64,000 nucleotides of DNA from Aquabacter sp040755535 (GCA_040755535.1 JBFMAV010000017.1:7184-71183), one strand, 5' to 3'; positions 49,931 to 59,473 are shown, counted from the stretch's first letter. Made by a program: numbers and translations. The notes: a model not told the origin generated them from the letters alone.

Positions 49931-52030
49931 ATGAGTGTCGTGCGCATCGCGGTGGATCCGGCTGCGGAGGCGTCCGCCAATGGGGCTGTGGCGCTGGTCA
50001 CCATTGCGAATCCCCCGGTCAACGCCCTGTCCGCCGCCGTGCGCGCCGGCCTGCTTGAGGCGATCCAGACCCTTTCCGCCGATCCCGCCGTCCGGGCCAT
50101 CGTCATCACCGGCGAGGGCAAGACCTTCGTCGCCGGCGCCGACATTTCCGAATTCGGCAAGCCCGCCGCGCCGCCCGCCTTGCCGGACCTTCTCGCCGCC
50201 ATCGAAGCCTGCGCCAAGCCCATCGTCGCGGCCGTGAACGGCGTGGCGCTGGGCGGCGGACTGGAACTGGCTTTGGCCTGCCACGGGCGGGTGGTCGCAC
50301 CCGGCGCGCGCCTCGGCCTGCCGGAAATCAAGCTCGGCCTCATTCCCGGCGCGGGCGGCACCCAGCGCCTGCCGCGCATTCTCGGCGCCGCTGCGGCCTT
50401 CCCCATGATGCTGTCCGGCGAGCCGGTGGATGCGGGCGAGGCCGTTGCCCTCGGTCTTGCCGATGCGCTCGCGCAGGGCGATCTCATCGCCGCCGCCAAG
50501 GCCCATGCCCTGGCGCTCGCGGAAGCGGGCGCCCCGCCCAAGGTGCGCGACCGCGCGGACCGCTTCACGTCGGAAGATCGCGCAGCTTTCGAAGCGGCGG
50601 CGGCTGAGGCCCTCAAGAAGTCTCCCGGCATGCCCAATGTGGTCGCGCTGGTCGATGCGGTGCGCGCCGCGCTCGATCTGCCCTTTGACGAGGCGCTGGC
50701 GCTGGAGCGCGCGCGCTTCAAGGCGCTGATCGACGATCCCCGCTCCAAGGCCGCGCGCCATCTCTTCTTCGCCGAACGCGCCGCCGCCCGCATTCCGGGC
50801 GTCGGCAAGGAGGTGAAGGCGCGCGCCATCGCGAAGGCCGCGATCATCGGCGCCGGCACCATGGGCGGAGGCATTGCCATGTGCTTTGCCCAGGCGGGTA
50901 TTCCCGTGACCCTCATCGAAGTGAAAGAAGAGGCCATCACGGCCGGGCTCGCCCGCATCCGGGCCAATTACCAGACCTCTGTAAAGCGCGGCTCGCTCTC
51001 GGCCGAGGCCATGGAGCGCCACCTCTCCTTCATCTCCGGCGCGGTGGGCCTTGAGGCCGCCGGCGATGCCGACATCATCGTGGAAGCCGCGTTCGAGGAC
51101 ATGGGCGTGAAGGCGGAGATTTTCGGCACCCTCGACAAGGTGGCGAAGCCGGGCGCGATCCTTGCCACCAACACCTCCTATCTCGACGTCGACGCCATCG
51201 CCGCGACCACGTCCCGCCCGCAGGACGTGGTGGGCCTGCATTTCTTCAGCCCCGCCAATGTCATGCGGCTGCTGGAAGTGGTGCGCGGCGCGGCCACCGC
51301 GCCCGACGTGCTGGTGACCAGCCTGGATCTCGGCCGGCGCCTCGGCAAGCTGCCGGTGGTGGTCGGCGTCTGCTACGGCTTCGTCGGCAACCGCATGCTC
51401 GCCAAGCGCAGCCAGGCCGGCGAGCGCGTTCTTCTGGCCGGCGCCTTGCCGCACGAGGTGGACGCGGCAGTGACCGCCTTCGGCTTCCGCATGGGGCCGT
51501 TCGCCATGCTGGATCTGGCGGGCCTCGATATCGGCTGGCGGGCGCGCAAGGTCTCCGGCGTGAAGGCACCGGTGGGCGATGCGCTGTGCGAGCAGGGCCG
51601 GTTCGGGCAGAAGACCGGTCGGGGCTTCTATCTGTATCCGGAAGGCGCGCGCAAAGGCGAGCGGGACGGCGACGTGGAAGCTCTCATCGCCGCGCTGTCG
51701 GCCGAGCGCGGCATCTCGCGGCGCAGCTTCACGGCGGACGAGATCATCGCCCGCCTCATGTATCCCATGGTGAACGAAGGCGCGAAGATCCTGGAAGAGG
51801 GCATCGCGGCCCGCGCCAGCGACATCGATGTGGTCTGGGTGAACGGCTATAACTGGCCGGCCTTCACCGGTGGCCCCATGCACTGGGCCGAGGGCGAAGG
51901 GCTCGCCAAGATCGTGGCGGCGCTCGAAGCCTTCGCCGCCGAGACCGGCGACGAGAGCCTGAGGCCCGCGCCGCTTCTGAAGCGCCTCGCAGACAGCGGC
52001 GGCAGCTTTGCGAGCGTGGAGCGGGCGTGA
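49931..52030 (+). CDS. pimF: Bifunctional enoyl-CoA hydratase/3-hydroxyacyl-CoA dehydrogenase
   Basis: 699 residues. The N-terminal crotonase half has ALVTIANPPVNALSAAVRAG, oxyanion-hole FVAGADISEFG and VNGVALGGGLELALACH, and ALGLPEIKLGLIPGAGGTQRLPR (as LPEIKLGLIPGAGGTQRLPR). The dehydrogenase half starts near residue 295: KAAIIGAGTMGGGIAMCFAQ, VVGLHFFSPANVMRLLEVVR with the catalytic His, and a C-terminal domain with YPMVNEGAKILEEGIA. It carries out steps 2 and 3 of beta-oxidation. In Rhodopseudomonas palustris the order pimF-A-B-C-D is identical and serves pimeloyl-CoA and other dicarboxylates. GGGAGG before ATG 49931 supports the start. Confidence 0.88.
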   Translation: MSVVRIAVDPAAEASANGAVALVTIANPPVNALSAAVRAGLLEAIQTLSADPAVRAIVITGEGKTFVAGADISEFGKPAAPPALPDLLAAIEACAKPIVAAVNGVALGGGLELALACHGRVVAPGARLGLPEIKLGLIPGAGGTQRLPRILGAAAAFPMMLSGEPVDAGEAVALGLADALAQGDLIAAAKAHALALAEAGAPPKVRDRADRFTSEDRAAFEAAAAEALKKSPGMPNVVALVDAVRAALDLPFDEALALERARFKALIDDPRSKAARHLFFAERAAARIPGVGKEVKARAIAKAAIIGAGTMGGGIAMCFAQAGIPVTLIEVKEEAITAGLARIRANYQTSVKRGSLSAEAMERHLSFISGAVGLEAAGDADIIVEAAFEDMGVKAEIFGTLDKVAKPGAILATNTSYLDVDAIAATTSRPQDVVGLHFFSPANVMRLLEVVRGAATAPDVLVTSLDLGRRLGKLPVVVGVCYGFVGNRMLAKRSQAGERVLLAGALPHEVDAAVTAFGFRMGPFAMLDLAGLDIGWRARKVSGVKAPVGDALCEQGRFGQKTGRGFYLYPEGARKGERDGDVEALIAALSAERGISRRSFTADEIIARLMYPMVNEGAKILEEGIAARASDIDVVWVNGYNWPAFTGGPMHWAEGEGLAKIVAALEAFAAETGDESLRPAPLLKRLADSGGSFASVERA

Positions 52031-53721
52031 TGCGTCCCGCCGACCGGCCGCTCTGGCAGCGGCATTTTCCTGATGTGTGCGACTGGGACGCGCCGCTGGA
52101 GATCGGCACCTTGCCCGACCTCCTGGCGGCGGGCGTCGCGGCGCGGGGCGATAAACCCGCCCTCGACTTCCGGGGCGCCAAGCTTTCCTATCGCGCGCTC
52201 GCGGCTGGTGTGGAGCGGCTTGCCAGCGGTCTTGCGCGCGCGGGCGTCGCGCGCGGAGACAATGTCGCCCTGCTGCTGCCCAACACCCCCTATCACCCGC
52301 TCGCCTTCTTCGCCTTGACGCGGCTTGGCGCCCGGGTCGTGCATATCAGCGCCCTGGATGCGCGGCGCGAGATCCTGCACAAGCTCAAGGCCACCGGCGC
52401 GCGCCGGATCATCACCACCAATCTGCCGGGCTTCCTGCCGAGCGCGCTGGAGCCGCTTGAGGCGGGCGTGGTGGACGAGGTGATCGTCGGGGACGATGCC
52501 CGCTGGGGCGTGGGCGAGACCGCTCCGCTTCCCATTCCCGCGCGACCCGGCGTGCGCCGTCTCGGCGACCTGTTCTCCGATGCGCCGCTTGAGGCGCAGC
52601 GACCCGCGCCCGACGATATCGCGGTGCTCCAGTTCACCGGCGGCACGACGGGCCTGCCCAAGGCCGCCATGCTCAGCCACGCCAATCTCACGGCGGCGGT
52701 GAGCATGTATCGGCTGTGGCGCGATGGCGGCCGGCCGCTGGTCGCCGGTGAGGAGCGGGTGGTGGCGGTCCTGCCGCTGTTCCACATCTACGCACTCACC
52801 ACCGTCCTCCTGCGCCATATCCGCGACGGCAACGAAATCCTGCTGCGCCAGCGTTTCGACGTGGAAACCCTCATCCAGGACGTGGAGAGGCTGAAGGCGA
52901 GCCAGTTTTCCGGTGTGCCCACCATGTGGGTTGCGCTGCTGAATCGGCCCGGTGTCGCGGGCGTGGACTTCTCTTCGCTCAAATCCTGCGTCTCGGGCGG
53001 TGCGCCGCTGCCCTTCGAAGTGCAGGCGCAGATCGAGGCTTTGGTGGGCAACCAGCTCAACAATGGCTGGGGCATGACGGAGACGGCCCCCGCCGGTTCG
53101 CGCGTGCCCCAGCGCGTGCCGCGCCGGCCGGGCCTCATCGGCGTGCCGCTGCCCGGCCTCGCCCTGCGCATCGTGGACATGGACGATGCCGGCCGCGAAG
53201 TGCCCGTGGGCGAGGTGGGCGAGATCGCCATCAAGGGGCCGAACGTCTTCGCCGGCTATCTTGGCGATGATTCCGGCACGGCGAGCGTGTTCCGCGACGG
53301 CTGGTTCCTCACCGGCGACATGGGCCGAATGGATGCTCAGGGCCTGTTCGAGCTGGTGGACCGCCGCAAGAACATGATCATCTCGTCCGGGTTCAACGTC
53401 TATCCGGCGGCGGTGGAGAATGCCATTTACGAGCATCCCGCCGTGGAGGAGGTGATCGTGATCGGCGTGCCCGACGCCTATCGCGGCCAGTCTGCCAAGG
53501 CCTTCGTGAAGCTGAAGGCCGGCACCGAGCCCTTTTCCCTGGATGATCTCACCGCCTTCCTCGCGGACCGGCTCGGCCGCCATGAAATGCCCCGCGCCCT
53601 GGAAATCCGGGACGCGCTCCCCCGCAGCCCCGTGGGCAAGCTTCTGCCCAAGGTGCTGATGGAAGAAGTGACGGCGCAGGCCGCCCAAGCCGCTCCGCCG
53701 CCTGCCGGTGCCCCCCGCTGA
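52030..53721 (+). CDS. pimA: Dicarboxylate/acyl-CoA ligase
   Basis: 563 residues of the ANL superfamily. P-loop LQFTGGTTGLPKAAMLSHAN, adenine site NNGWGMTETAPAGS, GWFLTGDMGRMDAQGLFELV, RKNMIISSGFNVYPAAVEN and catalytic Lys in SPVGKLLPKVL. It forms the CoA thioester that begins beta-oxidation. Gene order and length match PimA (pimeloyl-CoA ligase). The ATG overlaps the pimF stop by one base (TGATG); a GTG three bases earlier is also possible. The substrate is inferred from the operon and not from active-site residues. Confidence 0.82.
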   Translation: MRPADRPLWQRHFPDVCDWDAPLEIGTLPDLLAAGVAARGDKPALDFRGAKLSYRALAAGVERLASGLARAGVARGDNVALLLPNTPYHPLAFFALTRLGARVVHISALDARREILHKLKATGARRIITTNLPGFLPSALEPLEAGVVDEVIVGDDARWGVGETAPLPIPARPGVRRLGDLFSDAPLEAQRPAPDDIAVLQFTGGTTGLPKAAMLSHANLTAAVSMYRLWRDGGRPLVAGEERVVAVLPLFHIYALTTVLLRHIRDGNEILLRQRFDVETLIQDVERLKASQFSGVPTMWVALLNRPGVAGVDFSSLKSCVSGGAPLPFEVQAQIEALVGNQLNNGWGMTETAPAGSRVPQRVPRRPGLIGVPLPGLALRIVDMDDAGREVPVGEVGEIAIKGPNVFAGYLGDDSGTASVFRDGWFLTGDMGRMDAQGLFELVDRRKNMIISSGFNVYPAAVENAIYEHPAVEEVIVIGVPDAYRGQSAKAFVKLKAGTEPFSLDDLTAFLADRLGRHEMPRALEIRDALPRSPVGKLLPKVLMEEVTAQAAQAAPPPAGAPR

Positions 53722-53740
53722 CCCCATTCGAGGACTTGTC

Positions 53741-54931
53741 ATGGCCGAAGCCGTCATCGTCTCCACCGCCCGCACGCCCATCGGCAAGGCGCAGCGCGGC
53801 GCGCTCAACATCACCAAGGGCGCCGACATGGCCGCCCATGCCATCCGTCACGCGCTGGCGCGCGGCGGCGTGGAACCGGAAGCCGTCGAGGAGGTGATCC
53901 TCGGCTGCGGCTATCCGGAAGGCGCGACGGGGGGCAATGTGGCCCGCCATGCCTCGCTGGTGGCCGGTATCCCGGTGACCGCTTCGGGCGCGACCGTGAG
54001 CCGCTTCTGCGCGTCGGGCCTGGAAGCCGTCGCGGGCGCGGCCCGCCGCATCGTCATGGACGGCGTGCCGGTGGCGGTGGCGGGCGGGGTGGAATCCATC
54101 TCCCTCGTCCAGCCCATCAATCGTGAGCTGTTCCGCAATGACTGGCTGACGGCGAACAAGCCGGACATCTATGTCACCATGATCGAGACCGGGGACACGG
54201 TGGCCCAGCGCTACGGCATTTCGCGCGAGGCGCAGGACCGCTTCTCCCTCGCGAGCCAGCAGCGCACCGCCCGCGCCCAGGCGGCGGGCCTGTTCGATGA
54301 CGAGATTGTCCCCATCACGGTGGAAAAGCTCGTCACCGACAAGGCCACGGGCGAGACGCGCAAGGAGCGCGTCACCCTCTCCAAGGACGAGGGCAACCGG
54401 CCCGACACCACGCTCGATGGCCTCATGGCCCTGAAGCCGGTGCGGGGCGAGGGCCATTTCGTCACCGCCGGAAATGCCAGCCAATTGTCCGATGGCGCGT
54501 CCGCCACGGTGCTCATGTCGGATGCCGAGGCGGCGCGGCGCTCCCTCGCCCCGCTCGCCATCTTCCGTGGCTATGCCACCGCCGGCTGCGAGCCGGACGA
54601 GATGGGCATCGGCCCGGTTCATGCGGTGCCGCGCCTTCTGGCGCGCAACGGGCTGAAGGTCTCCGACATCGGGCTGTGGGAACTGAACGAGGCCTTCGCC
54701 TCCCAGTCGCTCTATTGCCGCGACACGCTGGGCCTCGACCCGGACCTTGTGAATGTGAATGGCGGGGCCATTTCCGTCGGCCATCCCTTCGGCATGAGCG
54801 GCGCGCGCCTCGTCGGCCACGCGGTGCTGGAAGGGCGGCGGCGCGGCGTGCGCTATGCGGTTGTCACCATGTGCATCGCCGGCGGCATGGGCGCCGCCGG
54901 CCTGATCGAAATCATTCCGGGATCGAACTGA
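53741..54931 (+). CDS. pimB: Acetyl-CoA acyltransferase (thiolase)
   Basis: 396 residues. The thiolase fold starts with AEAVIVSTARTPIGKAQRGA. The nucleophile Cys is in TVSRFCASGLEAVAGAARRI, with LNEAFASQSLYCRD, then GGAISVGHPFGMSGARL (His) and MCIAGGMGAAGLIE (second catalytic Cys). It releases acetyl-CoA from the 3-ketoacyl-CoA, closing each beta-oxidation turn. It lies 19 bases after the ligase gene and overlaps the next gene by one base. Confidence 0.9.
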   Translation: MAEAVIVSTARTPIGKAQRGALNITKGADMAAHAIRHALARGGVEPEAVEEVILGCGYPEGATGGNVARHASLVAGIPVTASGATVSRFCASGLEAVAGAARRIVMDGVPVAVAGGVESISLVQPINRELFRNDWLTANKPDIYVTMIETGDTVAQRYGISREAQDRFSLASQQRTARAQAAGLFDDEIVPITVEKLVTDKATGETRKERVTLSKDEGNRPDTTLDGLMALKPVRGEGHFVTAGNASQLSDGASATVLMSDAEAARRSLAPLAIFRGYATAGCEPDEMGIGPVHAVPRLLARNGLKVSDIGLWELNEAFASQSLYCRDTLGLDPDLVNVNGGAISVGHPFGMSGARLVGHAVLEGRRRGVRYAVVTMCIAGGMGAAGLIEIIPGSN

Positions 54932-56127
54932 TGGACCTGCGCTTCACCCCCGAAGAGATCGCCTTCCGCGAGGAGGTGCGCACCTTCTTCCGCACGGAGA
55001 TCCCCGCCGAGATCCGCGCCAAGGTTTCCGAAGGCCGCAAGCTGGCGCGGGAGGATTACGTCACCTCCCAGCGCATCCTGAACGACAAGGGCTGGGCCGT
55101 GCCCCACTGGCCGCTGGAGCATGGCGGCCAGCCCTGGACCACCGTGCAGCGCTACATCTTCATGGAGGAATTGATGCAGGCGGCGGTGCCGCTGCCGCTC
55201 CAGTTCAACTGCTTCATGGTCGGCCCGGTGATCGCCACCTTCGGAAACGACGCCCAGAAGGCGCGCTTCCTGCCGCGCATCAAGAGCCTGGAGGACTGGT
55301 GGTGCCAGGGCTTCTCCGAGCCCGGCGCCGGCTCCGACCTCGCCTCCCTCAAGACCCGCGCCGTGCGCCAGGGCGACCATTATGTGGTGAACGGGCAGAA
55401 GGCCTGGACCACGCTCGGCCAATATGCCGACTGGATGTTCTGCCTCGCGCGCACCGACATGGAGGCGAAGAAGCAGCAGGGCATCTCCTTCCTGCTCATC
55501 GACATGAAATCCCCCGGCGTCACGGTGCGGCCCATCATCACCATCGATGGCCGGCACGAGGTGAACGAGGTGTTCCTGGATAACGTCGAAGTTCCCCTGG
55601 AAAATCTCGTGGGAGAAGAGAACAAAGGGTGGGATTACGCGAAGTTCCTCCTCGCCAACGAGCGCACCGGCATCGCCCGCATCGGCATGTCGAAGGAGCG
55701 CATCGCGCGCATCAAGCGCCTCGCCCAGACCACCCCGGCGGGGGAGGGGAGCATGTGGGACGACCTCGATTTCCGCTCCCGCCTCGCAAGCGTGGAAATC
55801 GAGTTGAAAGCCTTGGAAATCACGCAGATGCGCGTGGTCGCCGCGCAGGCGACGCGCGATCCCACCAAGCCCGACCCGGCCTCCTCCATCCTCAAGATCA
55901 AGGGGTCCGAGCTTCAGCAGGCGACCACCGAGCTTCTGCTCGAACTCGCCGGCCCCAACGCGCTGCCCGCCGCGCGCGAAGAGGCCGGGCACAACGACAT
56001 GGAAAGCCTGTTCGCCTGGGCGGACACCGCCGCGCCCACCTATTTCAACATGCGCAAGGTCTCGATCTATGGCGGGTCGAACGAGATCCAGCACAATGTG
56101 ATCGCCAAGGCGATCCTCGGGCTTTGA
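54931..56127 (+). CDS. pimC: Acyl-CoA dehydrogenase, PimC-like large subunit
   Basis: 398 residues. ACAD fold with MDLRFTPEEIAFREEVRTFF, WCQGFSEPGAGSDLASLKT (flavin and substrate loop), VVNGQKAWTTLGQYADW, and VSIYGGSNEIQHNVIAKAIL (C-terminal, FAD contact). Together with the following gene it matches the paired PimC/PimD pimeloyl-CoA dehydrogenase, which introduces the first double bond. Compared with the itaconate-cluster ACAD it has a longer substrate-loop region. It is fused translationally to pimB by TGATG. Confidence 0.87.
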   Translation: MDLRFTPEEIAFREEVRTFFRTEIPAEIRAKVSEGRKLAREDYVTSQRILNDKGWAVPHWPLEHGGQPWTTVQRYIFMEELMQAAVPLPLQFNCFMVGPVIATFGNDAQKARFLPRIKSLEDWWCQGFSEPGAGSDLASLKTRAVRQGDHYVVNGQKAWTTLGQYADWMFCLARTDMEAKKQQGISFLLIDMKSPGVTVRPIITIDGRHEVNEVFLDNVEVPLENLVGEENKGWDYAKFLLANERTGIARIGMSKERIARIKRLAQTTPAGEGSMWDDLDFRSRLASVEIELKALEITQMRVVAAQATRDPTKPDPASSILKIKGSELQQATTELLLELAGPNALPAAREEAGHNDMESLFAWADTAAPTYFNMRKVSIYGGSNEIQHNVIAKAILGL

Positions 56128-56140
56128 GGAGCGACAGACC

Positions 56141-57295
56141 ATGGATTTCGATCTCTCCGACGAACAGTCGCTCCTCAAAGACAGCGTCACCCGCTGGGCG
56201 GCCGACACCTACGGAACGCTGGAGCACCTCGCCGCCGCGCGCGCCGCGCCGCTCGGCTTTCCGGAGGCCGGCTGGGCGGAACTCGCCGAGCTCGGCCTGC
56301 TCGGCCTGCCCTTTTCCGAGGCCGATGGCGGCTTCGGCGGCGGTTCCGTGGAAACCCTGGTGGTAATGGAGGCGCTCGGCCGCGCCATGGCGCCCGAGCC
56401 CTATCTCGCCAGCATCGTGCTGGGCGGCGGGGCGCTGCGGCTGGCCGGCAGCGCGGACCAGAAGGCGGCGCTCCTGCCCGGCCTGATGGACGGCTCGACC
56501 CGCCTCGCCTTCGCCCATGCCGAGGCGCAGGCCCGCTACGATCTCAACGACGTCGCCACCACCGCCCGCGCGGTGGAGGGCGGCTTCCGCCTGGATGGCC
56601 GCAAGAGCGTGGTCCTCAATGCCGACGCCGCCAAAACACTCGTGGTGAGCGCGCGCACCTCGGGCAATCGCCGCGATGCGGCGGGGATCTCATTGTTCCT
56701 GGTGCCGGCGGATGCGCCCGGCGTCACGGTCTCCGCCTATCCGACGCAGGATGGCGGACGCGCCGGGGATGTCGCCCTGGCGGACGTGTTCGTGCCGGCT
56801 GACGCGGTGCTCGGTCCGCTGGGCGAAGGGCTTGGCGTGGTGGAGCGCGTCACCGAGGGCGCCATCGCGGCGGTGTGCGCCGAGGCGGTGGGCCTGATGG
56901 AGGCGCTCCATGGGTTGACCGTGGACTATCTGAAGACCCGCAAGCAGTTCGGCGTCGCCATCGGCTCCTTCCAGGCCCTTCAGCACAAGGCCGTGGACAT
57001 GTTCGTGGCGCTGGAGCAGGCCCGCTCCATGGCGCTCTATGCCGGCATGATGCTGGAGGCGACGGACGAGGGCGAGCGCCGCACCGCGCTCTCCGCCGCG
57101 AAGGTCCAGATCAACAAGTCCGCGCGCCTTGTCGGCCAGACCGCCGTTCAACTGCATGGCGGCATCGGAATGACCATGGAATATATCGGCGCGCATCATT
57201 TCCGTCGCCTCGCCATGATCGAACTGATGTTCGGCGACACCGCCTATCATCAGCGCCGGGTCGCGGCGGCGGGTGGCCTCGTCAGCGCCGCCTGA
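56141..57295 (+). CDS. pimD: Acyl-CoA dehydrogenase, PimD-like small subunit
   Basis: 384 residues. It has an ACAD fold with poor conservation in the central flavin loop (AEAQARYDLNDVATTARAVE in place of TEPxxGSD), as expected for the partner subunit of two-component ACADs. The C-terminal domain is well conserved: TRKQFGVAIGSFQALQHKAV, ALEQARSMALYAGMML and QLHGGIGMTMEYIGAHHFRR. It follows the PimC-like gene by 13 bases. The pair probably forms a heteromeric dehydrogenase. It ends the pim-type operon. Confidence 0.87.
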   Translation: MDFDLSDEQSLLKDSVTRWAADTYGTLEHLAAARAAPLGFPEAGWAELAELGLLGLPFSEADGGFGGGSVETLVVMEALGRAMAPEPYLASIVLGGGALRLAGSADQKAALLPGLMDGSTRLAFAHAEAQARYDLNDVATTARAVEGGFRLDGRKSVVLNADAAKTLVVSARTSGNRRDAAGISLFLVPADAPGVTVSAYPTQDGGRAGDVALADVFVPADAVLGPLGEGLGVVERVTEGAIAAVCAEAVGLMEALHGLTVDYLKTRKQFGVAIGSFQALQHKAVDMFVALEQARSMALYAGMMLEATDEGERRTALSAAKVQINKSARLVGQTAVQLHGGIGMTMEYIGAHHFRRLAMIELMFGDTAYHQRRVAAAGGLVSAA

Positions 57296-57373
57296 GGGCG
57301 CGGCCAGCGGACGCATATCGCTTCATCGGGCCGCGCTATTCAGATACGGCCCGTCTTCGTCGAGGGAAGTGCC

Positions 57374-58366
57374 ATGTCCCAGTCCGTCACCGCCGATCCC
57401 AAAGCGGCCAGCCCGCGCGCGCTGGCGAAAGGCCTGCGTGCGCGGCTGCGTCTGCCGGTGATCGCTTCGCCGCTGTTCATCATTTCCAATCCGGATCTGG
57501 TGATCGCCCAGTGCAAGGCCGGCATCGTCGGTTCCTTCCCCGCCTTGAATGCCCGCCCCGCCGCCCAATTGGACGAGTGGCTGGCGCGCATCACAGAGGA
57601 ACTGGCGGCCCATGACCGCGCTCATCCCGAGGCGCCCTCCGCGCCGTTCGCGGTGAACCAGATCGTCCACCGCTCCAACGACCGGCTCGATCATGACCTC
57701 GAATTGTGCGTGAAATGGAAGGTGCCGCTTGTCATCACCTCCCTCGGCGCGCGGCCGGAGGTGAATGCGGCGGTGCATTCCTATGGCGGCCTCACCTTCC
57801 ATGACGTGATCAACCCCACCTTCGCCCGAAAGGCGCTGGAGAAGGGCGCGGACGGGCTGGTGGCGGTCGCGGCCGGCGCGGGCGGGCATGCGGGCACGCT
57901 CTCCCCCTTCGCGCTGGTGCAGGAGATCCGCAGCTTCTTCGACGGGCCTCTGGCCCTGTCCGGGGCGATCGCGAACGGGCGCGCCATTCTGGCGGCGCAG
58001 GCGCTCGGGGCGGACTTTGCCTATATGGGCTCGGCCTTCATCGCCACGCAGGAGGCCAATGCCTCCGAAGGGCACAAGCAATCCATCGTCGAAAGCGGAG
58101 CGGAGGATATCGTCTATACGAACCTCTTCACCGGCGTTCTCGGCAATTATTTGAAGCCCTCGATCCGGGCGGCGGGGCTCGATCCGGACAATCTGCCGGC
58201 CTCCGATCCTTCCGCGATGAATTTCGGATCCAACCGGGTCAAGCCCTGGAAGGACATCTGGGGGGCGGGGCAGGGGATTGGGGCGGTCCATGAGGTGCAG
58301 CCGGCGGCCGACTTCATTGCCCGGCTCGCGCGGGAATATGACGAGGCCCGCGCGGGCCTCGCCTGA
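57374..58366 (+). CDS. Nitronate monooxygenase (2-nitropropane dioxygenase) family protein
   Basis: 330 residues, FMN TIM barrel. LRLPVIASPLFIISNPDLVI, AGIVGSFPALNARP, PFAVNQIVHRSNDRL, VAVAAGAGGHAGTLSPFALV with the catalytic His, and SGAIANGRAILAAQALGADFAYMGSAFIATQEA (as SGAIANGRAILAAQALGADF and YMGSAFIATQEA). It oxidises nitronates, but homologues near beta-oxidation genes may be enoyl-CoA reductases or use other substrates. It is 78 bases after pimD, on the same strand, with its own ATG and GAGGGAAG ribosome site. It is convergent with the next gene. Confidence 0.9.
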   Translation: MSQSVTADPKAASPRALAKGLRARLRLPVIASPLFIISNPDLVIAQCKAGIVGSFPALNARPAAQLDEWLARITEELAAHDRAHPEAPSAPFAVNQIVHRSNDRLDHDLELCVKWKVPLVITSLGARPEVNAAVHSYGGLTFHDVINPTFARKALEKGADGLVAVAAGAGGHAGTLSPFALVQEIRSFFDGPLALSGAIANGRAILAAQALGADFAYMGSAFIATQEANASEGHKQSIVESGAEDIVYTNLFTGVLGNYLKPSIRAAGLDPDNLPASDPSAMNFGSNRVKPWKDIWGAGQGIGAVHEVQPAADFIARLAREYDEARAGLA

Positions 58367-58375
58367 TCGGGTGCG

Positions 58376-58394
58376 GGGCGCCGCGAGGGCGCCC
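58376..58394. terminator. 7-bp hairpin between convergent genes
   Basis: GGGCGCC and GGCGCCC pair perfectly around GCGAG in the 36-base gap between two converging stop codons, so it may end transcripts from both sides. Confidence 0.6.
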
Positions 58395-58402
58395 GAGGAT
58401 CC

Positions 58403-59404
58403 TCACTCCGTGCGGATGCCGCCGTCGCGGATCACCGGCGTCCAGCGGTCATATTCCCGCTTCAGGAAGGCGGCGAAGGCCTGGCGCGAGCCGCCGACCA
58501 CCACACCGCCCTGGATCTCTTCCACCATCTTCTTGATCTCCGGCAGGGCGACGATCTTGTCGAAGACGGAATTGATGCGGTCCGCCAGCGGGCCGTTCAT
58601 GCCGGCCGGCGCGGCGACGCCATACCAGACCGCCGCCTCGAAGCCCGGAAGGAAGTCCCGCATCAGCGGGGTGTCGGGCAGGATGGGCGAGGGGCCGGAG
58701 CCGAGGGCCACCGGCCGCACCTGGCCCGCGCGGATCATGGGCAGGGCGGAGGCGAGTGTGGGGAAGCAGAATTGCGCGTCATTGCGCACCACGCCCATCA
58801 CCGTCTCGGCGCCGCTGCGATAGGGCACATGGACCATGCGGATGCCGGCATCGCGCTCGAACAGCGCCATGAAGAGGTGGCTGCCATTGCCGATGCCCGC
58901 CGAGGAATAAATGAAGCCGCCGGGATTGGCCTTCGCCGCGGCGATGATTTCGGGCACCGTCTTCTGCGTGACGCTGGGGTTTTCAAGCATCACGGCGTTC
59001 AGGTTCACCAACTGGATGATCGGCGTGAAGGCCGTCATGGGGTCGAAGGTGGCCTTGGGATTCAGCTCCTTGCCGATCACGTTCGCGCCGATATCCGCGG
59101 CGATGAGGGTGTAGCCGTCGGGGGCCTGGTTGGCGACGAAACTTCCCGCCACCATGCCGCCGGCGCCGGAGCGGTTTTCCACCACCAGGGGCTGGCCATT
59201 GGCGAATTCCGGGAAGCGCTGGCCCACCGCGCGGATCAGCGTATCCACCGCGCCGCCGGGGCCGAAGGGCACGATCATGCGCACCGGACGCACCGGCCAT
59301 TCGGCGCCGGATTCGGCCGCGAGGGCGGGCGCGGCGGCAAGGCTGGCCAGAAGGCCGGTAAAGCCGCGCCGAGTCATCTCGATTTTCGTCAGCTTGCTGG
59401 TCAT
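58403..59404 (-). CDS. Bug/TctC-family periplasmic solute receptor
   Basis: 333 residues. The N-terminus carries a twin-arginine-like motif (MTRRGFTGLLASLAAAPALA), unusual as most Bug proteins use Sec signals. Family signatures are WPVRPVRMIVPFGPGGAVDT, QPLVVENRSGAGGMVAGSFV, DGYTLIAADIGANVIGKEL and VHVPYRSGAETVMGVV. It lies downstream of the hydratase-lyase genes and probably presents their substrate. There is no membrane component nearby. The start may be nine codons later at the MTRRGF methionine. Confidence 0.9.
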   Translation of the reverse strand: MTSKLTKIEMTRRGFTGLLASLAAAPALAAESGAEWPVRPVRMIVPFGPGGAVDTLIRAVGQRFPEFANGQPLVVENRSGAGGMVAGSFVANQAPDGYTLIAADIGANVIGKELNPKATFDPMTAFTPIIQLVNLNAVMLENPSVTQKTVPEIIAAAKANPGGFIYSSAGIGNGSHLFMALFERDAGIRMVHVPYRSGAETVMGVVRNDAQFCFPTLASALPMIRAGQVRPVALGSGPSPILPDTPLMRDFLPGFEAAVWYGVAAPAGMNGPLADRINSVFDKIVALPEIKKMVEEIQGGVVVGGSRQAFAAFLKREYDRWTPVIRDGGIRTE

Positions 59405-59442
59405 TGGGGTCCTCCGGGATTCTGTTCTTGGAAAGGATGGGA

Positions 59443-59466
59443 GGCCGCGGCGCGGGCGCCGCGGCC
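59443..59466 (-). terminator. 11-bp perfect hairpin between lyase and receptor genes
   Basis: GGCCGCGGCGC and GCGCCGCGGCC pair perfectly around GG, starting eight bases past the lyase stop. No T-run follows, so it may attenuate or protect the lyase message. Confidence 0.6.
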
Positions 59467-59473
59467 CGCGCGG

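Noticed and set aside
49898..53844. Two long minus-strand frames (661 and 665 codons) over pimF and pimA
   Set aside because: Antisense shadows of clear beta-oxidation genes.
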